Origin: Cryptomeria japonica
Taxonomy: Eukaryota > Streptophyta > Pinopsida > Cupressales > Cupressaceae
Direction: 5' to 3'
Length of the DNA stretch: 64,000 nucleotides
NCBI RefSeq assembly: GCF_030272615.1
Contig: NC_081406.1
Location: 170,259,861 to 170,323,860 of the forward strand
The position numbers were made by a program, and so were the translations under genes. How positions within the stretch are numbered: the first letter of the stretch is position 1; each line of letters opens with the position of its first letter. Positions 45,917-57,693 of the stretch are shown here, piece after piece. The notes beneath the pieces are model-generated. The model ran no database searches, was not told the DNA's origin, and saw only the letters and a program-made list of their open reading frames with translations.

Positions 45917-46321
45917 TCTTAGGATTAAAATATACATCTGGATACACGGATCTGTTGTCAACTGCATGTGGATATTATTCAACTCACCCACCACAGTAAC
46001 TTCAGACTTATCTAGTTGAGTAACTTTTCGGTTAGCCTTGGTGGGGGTTAGGCCTAGAGCAGTGCATACCGATAGAGGCATAACATTAGCTGAAGCCCCT
46101 GAATCTATTAGACAATTATGCAGGTTCTTACCAAAGATTCTGAGAGTTAATAGGAAAGGTGGGGATTCTAGCTTCTCAGTGAACAAATTGATAGTAGGTT
46201 CGGATGGGAGTGTATCATTATTCATGATTGAGATATCTTGAGTTCTTCCCCATGCACGCACTCCAAAACCAGTCTCCATGGGCTGATCATTTAAAAATTC
46301 AGGTTGTGCAACATAATTCAC
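45893..46321 (-). pseudogene. Gypsy protease domain at the edge of the minus-strand element
   Basis: A 142-codon frame with the retropepsin motif HNCLIDSGASANVMPLSVCT, preceded by FTEKLESPPFLLTLRIFGKN and followed by GELNNIHMQLTTDPCIQMYI. Family members continue with more strand residues, then RT. Here the homology stops after QMYI at about 45917 and the last 20 codons come from family R sequence, so the domain is fused out of context. The catalytic DSG is intact. Gag lies upstream at 46322-48735. Confidence 0.8.
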
Positions 46322-48735
46322 TGTTGCACCCCTAGGATTTGTTGGTCCTCTTACTTCATTGCTGACCCTCTGGGGTTACTCCGGTGGCACTCTTTGTCCT
46401 GAGTTCTCATCGGTTCCTTTGGACTAGACAGGTGAGGGCTCCTTAAGGCTGCCCAAAACCATATCTCTGACCTTGGAAACTTTCATTAGCTCAGCAAGGG
46501 ACAAACTGATTTTGATCTTCCTGAATTCGTCTGCCACCAACTAGCCTAGTCTAGTAATTTTTGAGTTGCTAGATGGTTTAATACTTGGGCCCTGATTTGT
46601 GGCAACGGTTGGCTGACTTTGAGAAATGGGTACTCTTGGGGAGGCTTGCGTCTTTTGTGGCTGACTTTGGCTCGCATACTGCTGCGGTGGCTTAGGATAG
46701 CTTGGGTTGTTATTGGCATTTTGGTTTGGAGGAACTTGAATATCTTTTGGAGGCGTGGAAGTAGTATAAGGGTCGCTATTGCTGTTTTGGTTGTTATTGT
46801 TGTAATACCCCCGGTTGCCGCATTGGTACTACTGAAATGCATTTACATTGGTGGGCTGGTTTGGGTTTGCCACCTCATTTTCATCCTGATTAGGGAAGAA
46901 AAATGGGGGAATATAGGTCTCTAAGACAAACGCGGTATTATACCTTGGTGATGGAACTATCTCAAACCCGGTGGGAGGAAGCGCTGGTTGAGGCATTGTG
47001 TTCTCAACCTCTCGCTGGAATATATTAGCTGCCACCTGAAACTCATCACATTGTAGCTCTGAGTGCTGGTTAGTATTATGTAACCTGCACCAATTAGATA
47101 AGGCTGCCTCTGCCAAAAATACCCTATTTGTCGGCCTGTTTTCTGATGCTGGTGGGTTATCTAGTGGAGTGGGAAATCCTCCATTGTTAGGACGGGTGTT
47201 CCATGTCCTTGTAGGCCGTTGATACCCTTGGTTCTGATATTGATTTTGGTGTTGACCTTGCTACTGATTTCTTTGATTATTCTGCAATTGGTTATTCTGA
47301 TTTCGTAGATAAGTGACCTCAGAGGAAAGCTTTTTTATTTGGTCAGTCAACTCCCGCATCTCATTCTTCTCTTCCTGAGTTCTAGAAGATACTGTTGTGT
47401 TTTGTAGATATATGGGTTGTTTAGGAGGGATTTGGGATATAGGTGGTCCTGGATGGAGCACTAACTGATTTGTAGATTGCTGGGGCTGATATGCCAATTG
47501 GAGGGATCGGGTTCATGATAGGCATTTGGTGAGCCAAAGCTTGATTGATTTCTTGAATTTGGTTAGGCATAGTGGGAGGTCCTAATTGCAGCAATGGTCC
47601 AGCGATGTTTTGGCCTAGTCCCTTACTAATCTCCATAGCCTTAGCATATGCTTCAGTTAGCGTGGTCGGTTTGAGACTGTCGGACAAACATGGCTGTCAG
47701 ATAATCCAAAGCTGAATAGTAAATTTCTCTCGTTGAAGCAACACTTACCACGTATGGGAGTTGCAATCGGGTAAAGGCTTTGTGGAATCTGTTGTTGAAG
47801 GAACTAATTGGCTCATGTCACTGTCTTTTGACTTCTACGAACTATCTATACAACTCTGTGGGGGTTGTAGGAATGCCATACTTTCTCGTGAAAGCTGTCT
47901 TTAGCTTTTCCCAAGATTCAATAGAAGATACCGACAAATGGATAAACCAGTAGAATGCGTCTTCTCCTAAAGAATAAGGGAAGAGTCTACATGCAACCTC
48001 TGCATACTCGATCTGTCTATTGCGTAACGCATCTTCAAATATTTTAATATGGTCTTCTGTTGTTCTGTTTGAATCATTTATGTGAAAAATAGAACAGAAC
48101 CTATCTGGGCTTTTGGGCATATCATGGTAATTTGTAAAAATTAGTGGTGATGGATTGTCTACCAACGAAGTGGCACCGTTTGGGGCAGGTGGATTATGTG
48201 CCATTTGTGGCTGATTTAACGAAACTACAAGAGGAATTGGAGCTGCAACAGCTGGGGTTGTGAAAACTGCACTTGCTGGGACAACAAACTGCTGGTCTAA
48301 AGAACTGGGCTCATTGGGGTCTGCAACCCGGTGATAACTTTTGCGCTTGTAGAAGTGAAATCCAGCAAATCTTTCCCATTCTGGGCTAGACCTTAGGTTT
48401 CTTTCGAATCTCTCCGGAGAGAAAGATCCAATTCGTTCTAGTGTGAGTTATTTTTAATGTCAAATCTGCTGATGCAGTGCAGGAGCAGGTACAGGAGCTA
48501 AATTAGCTTCTTCCTGATCTCTCTGATTTTGTGCGTCGATGCGATCAACAATCTCCTGTTCTTCCTCAAGGACAAAACACATGCGAGACCAGTCGGGATA
48601 ATTTCTTTTTACGGACCAGGCCAAGCTATATAATCCAGTGATAAGATTCTCTTGTTCGTTGTTGAAGTTCAAATCTGGTTGTATCACTGGTTCGGGGTCT
48701 CTTCCTGGTTGAGGAGGATTAATGGGCAGACCCAT
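46322..48735 (-). pseudogene. Gag of the minus-strand gypsy element, frameshifted
   Basis: It starts at 48735 (MGLPINPPQPGRDPEPVIQP, then an acidic segment). The Gag core is in 48204-47842 (DRFCSIFHINDSNRTTEDHI; LFPYSLGEDAFYWFIHL; WEKLKTAFTRKYG), and after that the frame changes several times. A Gln/Asn/Pro-rich part (47687-47261) precedes the knuckle region WCRLHNTNQHSELQCDEF in 47116-46829, a CX2HX4HX4C form. Further Pro/Gln-rich codons lead to the protease. At least three frameshifts and several stops rule out a product. Gag would form the RNA-packaging particle. Confidence 0.7.
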
Positions 48736-50195
48736 CTCTTACCATGTTAGCGGACTGAAAAGAAAATTGTCGTACCTCTTTAAGAACTTGTTTGTGAAGG
48801 GCAGCGATTCTTTGTCTATCTAGATTTTCCCTGATCACAGTCTCTATTTGCAGACCTTTTTCTTCCTCTTGATTAATAATGTGACTTACTTGTCTGAAAT
48901 GAGGATGATTTGCTTCTGATTTCCAAGCAAGTGCTCGTAACTGATCTGCAATATATGACTGATTCAGTCCTTGACCAGGCTATTCAAGGGGAAGGTCGAA
49001 CGGGAATTCATGTAGCAATACCATACTGCATTATGGCCCTCCTTCTAGCGCCAATTCTGTTGACGTGTCTAAAGTCGCATCGCTGCAAACTCCATCTGAC
49101 CAACGCAAAATAGAATGTACTCGCTGAGTATCCTATCCTCTCTTGAGATAAGGAAATCCCTAATGCTATTTCTTTGATCAAAGGGGACGACCTCAAGGTT
49201 TTGATTGTCAGGTCTTGACTGTGGGATTGCTCAGTGGTTTGATGTGTTTTGCTGGAAACACAAAGGGGACTTACGGTGATATGGATAATTGTTGGATGAG
49301 TTCCCTAAAATTCTGACAGTCTCGTTATCGATTGATTTTAGTTGGATCATACTATTTCAGTTGGACTGTGGGGGCTTCTTGGTAATAAAAAAAAAGGAAA
49401 AAGAAGGGATAGGGAAAAGAGATACAGAGAATCTAACTATTTAACTAAGATAGCATGTTAAGAACAACAGACAGACACCTCCAAATGACCAGATTAAACA
49501 CTATCAACTTTCAAAGCACAATATTTGTAAGAATCTAGTGCGATCTTCAAGGAAAATTGAGTTTTCATGCTATTAAACGTAATTTCAGAACTTTAACATT
49601 CATTCATTAAGTGTTCAATAACCGAACTAAGCATAGGAGAAGGTTCAAATTAACCATGCAAAAGGAATGACAATCAGTCAGTCCCTAATGGTATGAACAA
49701 CGAGGATTCTATCAGATGTTTATCTAGAAAATGCTATAGAAAAATGAAAGGAAACATAACTGAATAATTCAAATGGTGAAGAAGGAGACCATGCACTCAC
49801 AATGAAATAGAAACAGTCTTAACTTTGCATTAAATCCTGTGTGAATTTCGCCAGAGCTTCAACAACAATCCATGAACTTCTTACAAAATAAGGGAGAACC
49901 AGTCCCTTTAAATAGGTTTCCAAAAATAGATGAATGGCCAAGATCCAATTTAAACAAATGGCTCAGATTCATCATTACAAAAGGTACCCATACCCATAAA
50001 TGGAGGGCAAATATCAGCAATTACCCAAAAGGGAGCAATAACTACCCAAAAAAGGTAATTAAATAAAAGCTATCCATAATAATTCAAAAAAAAGTGCGCA
50101 TGCACAAAGTTTTAAAGTTTACAGTTGGCTTGGAAGTCAAATAAGAACTTTTGGCCAAAAAGTGCACTTTTCAAAATTAAAAGAAAAAATGCATT
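48736..50195 (-). other. Spacer between the large ORF and gag
   Basis: About 1.5 kb with no credible ORF. It includes an A-rich run with AAAAAAAAGGAAAAAGAAGGGA character near 49387-49410 on the plus strand. In Ogre-type elements a stop-rich interval separates ORF1 from gag; this fits that layout. No splice sites were assigned. Confidence 0.45.
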
Positions 50196-53100
50196 TTAAG
50201 AAAGCACTTTTTCTTTTCCAGTTTCATATCCCTTTACTAAAAATTGACTCTCTCCATGCAAATACTCTTGCCAAAGGTCTCGACCTATTGCACGTTCTTC
50301 ACGAACATATTCCTGGAACCTGATGCACAATTGGAACAACAAACTAAACAGAGGCATAGGGGGATGACGAATTTTATACTGCATGCCCTCAAGGTAACGG
50401 TCTACGTGCTTCAAACCATCCTGCCAGCTGGACCGATTACGTTCAAAACACAAGATGTCTGAATGTAGTTGGCCGACAAAACTCAGGTCCTTAGTGGAGT
50501 AGGTGATTCTATCTGTTCTTAGTCTTTTCTCCCAGTCTGGCTGCATTACTGCATCGGACAGGTCATTTTTCCACCCCAAAACCATTGACTGAAGGACTGT
50601 CTTGCCAAGTTCCTGCATGCCTTTCAGAATTGCCTCGCATGCATCTTACTCTTTGTCAATGATTTCTTTTGTATCATTCTTCATAGAGATAGTCCTGTAC
50701 CGTTCTTTGAAAATGCTGATATCATGGGGGTCCAGGATGTCGGAGAGTGTAGGGATTTGTGCTTGGGTCCAGAAGAGAGATCTTACAAGAGGAAGAGTTG
50801 TAGCAGCTACCTCATGGATTCTGAGGTATTCCCGTTTTACCTCTAGTAGCTTGACCAGAGTGGTCTCTCAATAGTGGGCCATTTCTTTTACCTCTTCAAG
50901 GATTTGTTCTCCCTTTTCTTTAATGCCTTGCATCCATTCCTTGACAGCCCTTGCGGTGTCCCGTACTCCTTCAAATTCTGTTGTGGTCCTCTGTGCCAAT
51001 GCTGTCAGGGGAATATGGGATTCGGGGGCATTATGCAATGGTCTCAGGAGTTGATCAATGTACCCCTCGGCCTGCTTAGCACGAGCTCGATACATGTTCT
51101 TTTCAGCTGTGATCTCTTCGAGTTGTCTGAGCATGTTTTGTACTGAATCCTTGAATTCCTCCCTTTCCTGTTCTTTGGTGGCTCGTCCGATGGGGATGGT
51201 CGTGATGCTATAATCAGCCAGTGTAATTTGATTTGCTGGCTTATCTACAGGCGGGGTGGCGATATGAAGGGTACGGTTCCTTTGCTCATCATGGGTTATC
51301 CTGGAATACACCTTGGGTTTTTTCTTCCCCTTGGCCTTGTCTTCGCGTATGCGTGAGAAGATGTCTTCCAAGTCAATGGGTGGCTTGGTGGCTGCCTTAC
51401 GCTAAGCTCGAGCAATTAACCAATCTTGAGGTATAATCTGGGTTGATGCTATGGTTAAATTTGCACTTTGTTCTTTAATGTTTTCAGCTGGCTCATTGCA
51501 TATTTGCAACTGCTCCGTGATGGGAGGAGTGGAGGAAGTGTCAAGTCCCTTGCTCTTAGCTGAATTCTCTCCCACTTCACTGAACAATTGTCAGGTATCT
51601 TCATGTGATGGTTGTTCTTCAGTCTTTTTTAGGCTCGCGAGTCTCATCTGTCCTTTGCTCTCCTTCAACAGTAGAGTCATCCCTGGCAGTACTATGCAAC
51701 TGCAATTCATGGCGGCTACCTTGAGTGGGTTCATGCACCTCAAGCCCTTGAATGGATGGAATCTCTCCTTCTACTTGATTATTAGGTCCGACAGATTCAA
51801 TGGCTCTTACCTCTGCATCAAGCCTGTCTTGTTCAAGAGGATCATCAGCTCCGAATGCCTCGATATCGCTCTAGGAAGGTGGAGCAGGTATGTAATCTAG
51901 TTCAACTACATCATCAGACGAACTGGGGTCTTTTGATGATGAAGTTACTACCGGTCTTCTAATAGGGATCTTCTCCCTTCTTGTTCTCTTAGAGGTCCGA
52001 GTTCCTCTGCTGGCTTTAGCCTTCTTTCTTTTCTCAAGCTTTTCAATCTCTTCCTTAGGTGCACTGGAGGTTCCCTCATCTTTAGAAGATTGAGAATCGA
52101 GGCTACCCATCATGTGGTAGGTGAACTGGACTCCCTCATGAATCAGTCGCTCAATCTGCTGGTGCAACCACTGGTCAGTGTATCTTCCTGGGGCTGCCAT
52201 AACCACCTCAAAATCAGTGATTGGATCTTGTGACCAATCGATGCTTGGCAAAAAATGTCTTACTGCCTCAAATTCCCGGACTTGTAGGCAATTTCCAGAA
52301 TCTGTTAACTGATCATGGACCCGACGGTATTCATAGAGTTGCATTTGCTGCACACTCAGCCTTGAATATTCGCGTCGTCGGACTTCATAGTCATCAGAGC
52401 AGTTCTTTCAATAATCTTCAACTAACTCTCCCTTTACTCTGTATCGCTTGCCATAGGCTCTCCTTGCCAGATTGTCGTGATCAAAGCATTTCCTTGGGAA
52501 ATGTTCTTGTAGGCCGTAGGAGGCTAGTTCTGCAAGGGATTCCTCTGCATGGGCTGGGCTCTTGAGATGGACATCAAGGTTACCTATGACCATAGGGAAG
52601 GTGAATCCTGACTGCTTCTTGTCTTTGAGTAAATTGTTCACCGGACGTGATTGCCTTGCGACTTCCAGAAGAACTATTTGGTCGGTTGGGTATCGTGGAA
52701 GTCGGAAAGGAGCGCCGTCAAAGCCAGCTATTCGGATGTAGGAGAATCTCGGGAACTGGATGAACTAGGCGCCATACCTCTGTATCAGAATAGTAGCTTG
52801 CTCCGAGAGCCTTATGTTTAATCCTCCTTGCATTAGCCTGATCAGGCGCATTGTGAAAGCGTCATTAACTCGCTCATACTGACCAATTGCATAGGCAGGG
52901 CTATTCTTTTCCCTTTGAGCTATGTCCTGATAGTGTAGCTGTGGATAACAATCATATACCTTTACCTGATTGGGCCCATTTCCAATTTCACCCTTCATGA
53001 TTAAACCTAGTAGTGGCTGGTTTCTGGCAAACATGTAGACTAGATAGGATGTCATAGTAAAGTACCTTTTTGCCTCGAGTTCGATCAATTGGGTATGTAT

Positions 53101-53823
53101 GTTGTCACTTATGATCTAGGCCCAGTCGAACTTGGATTTCCCAGCGAAGACCTGTTCCGTAAAGTAGAACATCCACTCTTCAAAGTAGTTGGATTGGGGG
53201 AGTCCCATAACCCTGCTGAGCAATGTGACCATGTCTCCATGCTCATTGTGGAAGTTGCTCCTGGGGGTCTTTTTCCCAATCCTGATGCTTGGAGGTCTTC
53301 TTTCCTTGTACCACTCCTCATTTATCAGTGCTTTGCATTTGGTAGGGTTCATATCATACACCACCTGCGCTTCATCCATAGTTGTTGCTATGGGGTTGTT
53401 TGGGAGGGGAATATTAAATGCGTCGCCAATGGCTTCAGGATTGAAGTCAGCGAGGACCATATTGTCGAGGAGCACCAATCTAGAGTTTGGTTGGTAATGC
53501 CGGGCAACCTCTACTACCAATTCATAGTTTTGCACTAACGGGGGAAATCCTGCTGCTTGGGCAATGCCACTCTCCATTATCCGCCTAGGCCTGCCATAGG
53601 CATTAGGGGAGAATACTCGGTCTCTGAAATCTTGAATATCAATGTGGCCCAGGTCAGTATCACCTATATTTTCCCAGACACTCTGCACTTTTGATTCCCT
53701 CAGTCCCCCTCTCTGATACTGATATTTCATCTTTTCGACTCTGCGAGGGATATCTGACTTGGATGCTCGTGACGTCTTGGCTGTACCAGGTGCCTTTGAT
53801 GATTCTACCGCCGACTTAGGCAT
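50196..53823 (-). pseudogene. Very large ORF upstream of gag (ORF1-like, unknown function)
   Basis: From ATG at 53823 (MPKSAVESSKAPGTAKTSRA) the minus strand keeps one frame to about 51620 with only isolated stops (after KSKFDWA, IQRYGA, LVEDY, IPAPPS), then shifts once and continues to 50196, about 1,200 codons in all. The N-terminal two thirds look globular (NYFEEWMFYFTEQVFAGKSK; YFTMTSYLVYMFARNQPLLG; VNDAFTMRLIRLMQGGLNIR). A basic, nuclear-signal-like stretch follows (KRKKAKASRGTRTSKRTRRE), then a Ser/Asp/Glu-rich linker. A probable coiled coil sits near 51130 (EEFKDSVQNMLRQLEEITAE). No catalytic motif is recognised. Position matches Ogre ORF1, but this one is unusually long. Confidence 0.6.
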
Positions 53824-54599
53824 TTATCCTGCACAACCGGATGCGGATTACGAGACGATATAAAGGAAATGAGGCAGGTTAGATAAATGGGACACGTTAG
53901 CATACAATGATCAATTTGAAAACCGAATTTAAAGAAAAGCATGATACTTTAGCTAAAAAGCTTGATTGATCTAGATATGAATATTTATGGAGCTTTTCGC
54001 TTACAAAAATTACTTATTTGGCTGCGGTTCAAGGACTTGGGCGATTTCGACTGCTGAATTTACACTTATACATTTTAGGATCGATTTTCAAAATGGATGA
54101 TGCTTAAGGTTTTCCCTAAGTCTGAAAATGCATTTCTTGGCTGAATCCTGGGAATAGACTTAGATTTCAACTGCTTTGCCTGACGCCTTATAAACGGGAA
54201 GAGATGCGGTTTTTAGAGATTTAATCATTTTTAATCAATTTTTTGCATGCACATCTATCCGATTTTGCAAATATCTCAAACGATTTTAAAAGAGGGACAA
54301 CACAAACTTACCTGGCGAAATGAATAGCGTGAATCCGCACAACCTCTCTTGCAAGAATGAATTCCTTTGGATTTTGAAGAAAATGTCTCTCTTATGCCCG
54401 TTTGAAAAGACAAACTCATAATTTGCAAATTTGGAATGGGAGAGTTCTGCAATTTCAAATTTCAACAGTTAACTCCCTATTCCAAATTTTCGCGCCTAAG
54501 ATTTGGAGAGAAAAATGCAGTTTTAGAAACTTAGACTTAGCAATTCTTTTACCTTAATGATTTTGCCTCCTGCGTTTTCTTCTATGGCGTTGAACTTGG

Positions 54600-55960
54600 G
54601 CACTTTGAAAACCTTATAATCCTTGAAATTTTTGCGACTTTACCTTGGGCGATTTTGGGGGTTTTTATTGATTTCGAAAAGGGTTTGCAACGTTTAGAAA
54701 TCGCGATTTTAGCAGCGTTAGAGATGGGTGTTTTCGGAGAGTCTTCTAAACCTTCTGCGTGGTTCTTCCATCTACGCTAAAGATGGGATGCAAATTTCGG
54801 GTTTTGGAAACTCTTTCAAATTTTTGTGTTGCGAATGCCATTTGCAAACATGGTTAAAAACTACGATTATACCCTATACTGCGATTTTCGACACTTTGTG
54901 TTCGTTTACAAGCCTTTATACTTTAAATTATCCCTTGGTTGCCGAACTTCGACATTTGTGGAGGGTTTAAAAAACTTTAAAACTTTTAAACACTTTGCAA
55001 CAATCGCGATCTTCGGCGATAGGAGAGGTTTTGAAAACGTTAACTTTCGCACTTATTCCCAGCTTCGGGTTTCGTAGGCATTTGAAAACTTCGGCACTTC
55101 CCTTTTATGCGATTTGCAGCGATAGAAGGTGGATTGTCAAGTTTATAATTTTAAAACTTATCCCTTATATCGCGATTTCCGGAGAATGGGATGAGTTTTC
55201 AAACTTTACCATTTTTTCGCACTATGCATATTATGCGAACTTCGGGTTTTGAGATCATCTTGCAAATTTCGGCGATTTGGACTGTTTCGCAAACTTCGGC
55301 GTTTTGGTGCACTTTTCAAACTTTGAAACTCTTATGCACCTTTCCCTCCTTTCGCGATTTTCGGGAATTCAAGGAGGTTTGGAAACTTTGGCATTTTGAG
55401 AGTGTTTGCAAAGTTCTTACTTTTTGCACTTTTCTCTTCTAATGTGATTTTCGGCATTTTTGAGCCATTTGCAAACTTTTAACTTTTTCACTTACCCTTC
55501 CTAATGCGATTTTCGAGACTTTAGGGAGTTTTGCAAAGTTTGGAGTTTAAAGTACCTTGGGAATTCGTATTTCGGGATTTTGGTGGCGTTTTGAAAACCT
55601 TATTCTTTTCGCACTATTCCCTTATAATGCGAATTTCGGGATCTATGCTTTTGAAAACTTTGGCAAAAATGACCATGTTGAAAACTTCTTAAAACCCTTG
55701 ATAATTTGGCCTTATATAGCGATTTTCAAGGTTTAGGGATGATTTGAAAACTTTCTATTCCCTCTCGCAATTACCCTCTGACTGGCGAAAATTGGGATTT
55801 TCACCCATTTTGAAAACTTTTAAAACCTCATGTAATTTCCTCCTTAGTGCGAATTTCAAAATTTGGAGGAGTTTTGTCAGTTTTTTGACACTTTGCATTC
55901 TTTTGGCGATTTTACAAGTTTAAACAATCTCTTGGAATTTAAATGTCCGAAGGTTCAACT
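54600..55960. repeat. CpG-containing degenerate tandem array, 60-90 bp period
   Basis: Words such as atgcgaatttcggga, gcgattttcgg, ttgaaaactttggca and tttcgcac recur in the same order every 60-90 bp, about 15-20 times (clear units near 55163, 55227, 55350, 55445, 55508, 55570 and 55628). Units differ by many substitutions. CpG is frequent compared with the surrounding DNA. Confidence 0.7.
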
Positions 55961-56099
55961 GATCTCGCGAAATCACATGCCTCTGCTCACGACATCATCA
56001 TCTCATGGATTGAATACGGGCATGCTCAAAAGGACGCGAGACACCCCGCACAGAACTCAACGGGACGAAGGCGAAAAGACCAAAAAAGAGGAAAGGGGA

Positions 56100-56116
56100 C
56101 CCTGTCGGCGACAGGG
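56100..56116. other. Short perfect hairpin
   Basis: CCCTGTCGGCGACAGGG: 7-bp arms around a GGC loop, 21 bp before the family R junction. No T-run follows, and no role can be assigned. Confidence 0.4.
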
Positions 56117-56137
56117 AGCATGTGCAACACACAACAT

Positions 56138-57510
56138 ACTCCTTGGGTTGGTGCCCTAAATGTTGTAACCAAAGTGTTTCATTGTGAGGTTGGATAGGAG
56201 CAGTAGTCTCCAACAACATTTCTCATCGAGGTTTTCCCCATCTTGTTTTATGATATCTTTCCTTCTCTTACTGGTAAGTTAACTTGGTACTAGGATTGGT
56301 AACTGGTAATCTCTCTTAGGATCAAAAGGTTAAAGAGTTTTGGAAACCACTGATTCTCAATGCCATATTATGTCCAATAGGTATTTTGAGGGATCTCTTT
56401 GTCGTTTGATCAATTCTTGCGGGTTTGAGATTTGACCAATCTTCTTGGGCAATACTTATATGATATCATAAGACCACCATTATTGCAACGTTTTGAAGAG
56501 CTCATGGTTCTGTCTTCACAAGTATTAGGGGGAGGTTTCATAACTCTTGTTGATTCACTTGTACATTTGAAATCTCTTATTTTCAATCTATTTATTATCT
56601 TAATCGTAATTGTTTCATCTCTATCATTTTAATTTACCTTGTTGCTACTATTTGGTTGTCTGTGGAAGTGGAAACACCGAAACGGGGGTCTGACTGCGGC
56701 AGAGTTCAAAACACAACCCCCAACCTTTTCCTTTCTCGTTTGTGTGTAGGTTTGTTGTGGTGAGAAATTTATCATCTTGCAGGAGACTTGAATCGTGGAC
56801 CCGTTGTGAGTTTATCTTACTCTTTCCTTACTCAATGCTAGCACTTCGTACTTCGTACTTCATGCAAGTAGATTAGTTTTTGTCATTTTTTGAGCTTATT
56901 CAATAATATAGTTGCATCTGTGACTTTTTGTATAGTCTTTGTACCTCGTCCATGTAGGACAACAACGCGTTGCACTGGTGTCGCAAATCGGTGCGCTCGT
57001 ACTCGGGACAAAGGGTTAACAGAGTCGTCCAGGAGTCTCATTCGCAGTCCGTTAGTTTAGTTTCACATTTTTCATCCGTTGGCTCACCCTTAGCGCCAAT
57101 TTAAGTGAGGTACTGGAGGGCCAATTGGTTCTCTAGGATTAATCATCCTTGAGGTAGTGAATTTCCTCTATTACATTTTGGTGAACTCGATGTGAAGCCA
57201 ATTTTCTCTTTGCATCATTTAGTTCATTGCATACATTTAAAATCTAGAATTTAAAAAAAAAAACAACAAAAAAAACAATATTTTGCATCTTTGTCTTAGC
57301 ATTTGCATGCATTTCTTCATCTTTAGCAAACCTTATTAGAAAACAAAACTCTTCGTGTCCTTGTAGTGTGGTCTTAGCGTCACAAGGCTTGTTTATGAGC
57401 TTTACGACTGGAACTGGCACAGGAGCTATAGTGCTCATGCGTTCGAGGCTTTAGTTTTTGTAAAGAGAGAACTGATTGCCCCCACTCTTGCAAGGGATAG
57501 TGGTAGGATA
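56138..57510 (+). repeat. Family R repeat, copy W (LTR-like end plus leader)
   Basis: It starts inside the LTR-like segment at ctccttgggttggtgccc (equivalent to about 45690 in copy X) and continues past the point where X is cut. Through ataggtattttgagg (56381) it enters a leader of about 1.1 kb shared with copy Y (60750-61815). The leader ends cttgcaagggatag near 57510. X and W overlap by roughly 230 bp of LTR-like sequence. On the minus strand of the leader, 57081-57099 resembles a gypsy primer-binding site. Confidence 0.65.
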
Positions 57511-57693
57511 GTTGCTCCCGCCACAGAGCAGTTAGGTTAAACAAAATAATTAATGTTGAAGAGTTAATGGCTTGTAGTTCCCCTTCCTACCACACAGTTA
57601 GTGATGTCAACAAATTTTATAATGTGGGATGGTGGGGAAGACATAAATTTATCAATGTGGTAGTGCACGTTAAAGAGGAAGCTACAATATAGA
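57511..57693. other. Short spacer between family R copies W and Y
   Basis: About 180 bp with no match elsewhere in the window. It joins the leader end of W to the interior start of Y (agagatctttggtagcc at 57694). Confidence 0.5.

Larger units (their letters stand above)
45917..56137 (-). mobile_element. Minus-strand Ty3/gypsy fragment with a large ORF before gag
   Basis: About 10.2 kb bounded on both sides by family R sequence. On the minus strand: a repeat-rich upstream region (56137-53824), a very long ORF (53823-50196), a spacer, gag (48735-46322) and protease (46321-45917). RT, RNase H and integrase are missing because the element is cut at 45917. An extra ORF ahead of gag is known from Ogre-type Tat elements, and the His-variant knuckle fits the same lineage. 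LTRs and primer-binding site were not identified, so the outer limits are those of the family R junctions. Confidence 0.6.
53824..56137 (-). other. Region upstream of the large ORF, possible leader or LTR
   Basis: About 2.3 kb, mostly a degenerate tandem array (54600-55960). No TGGCGCC- or TGGTATCAGAGC-type primer-binding site was found on the minus strand. The last 150 bp (55990-56137) are less repetitive and hold a hairpin at 56100-56116 before family R starts at 56138. Confidence 0.4.

Noticed and set aside
45917-56137. Gypsy fragment as a clean insertion into one family R copy
   Set aside because: The two flanking R pieces overlap by about 230 bp instead of meeting at one site with a short duplication.
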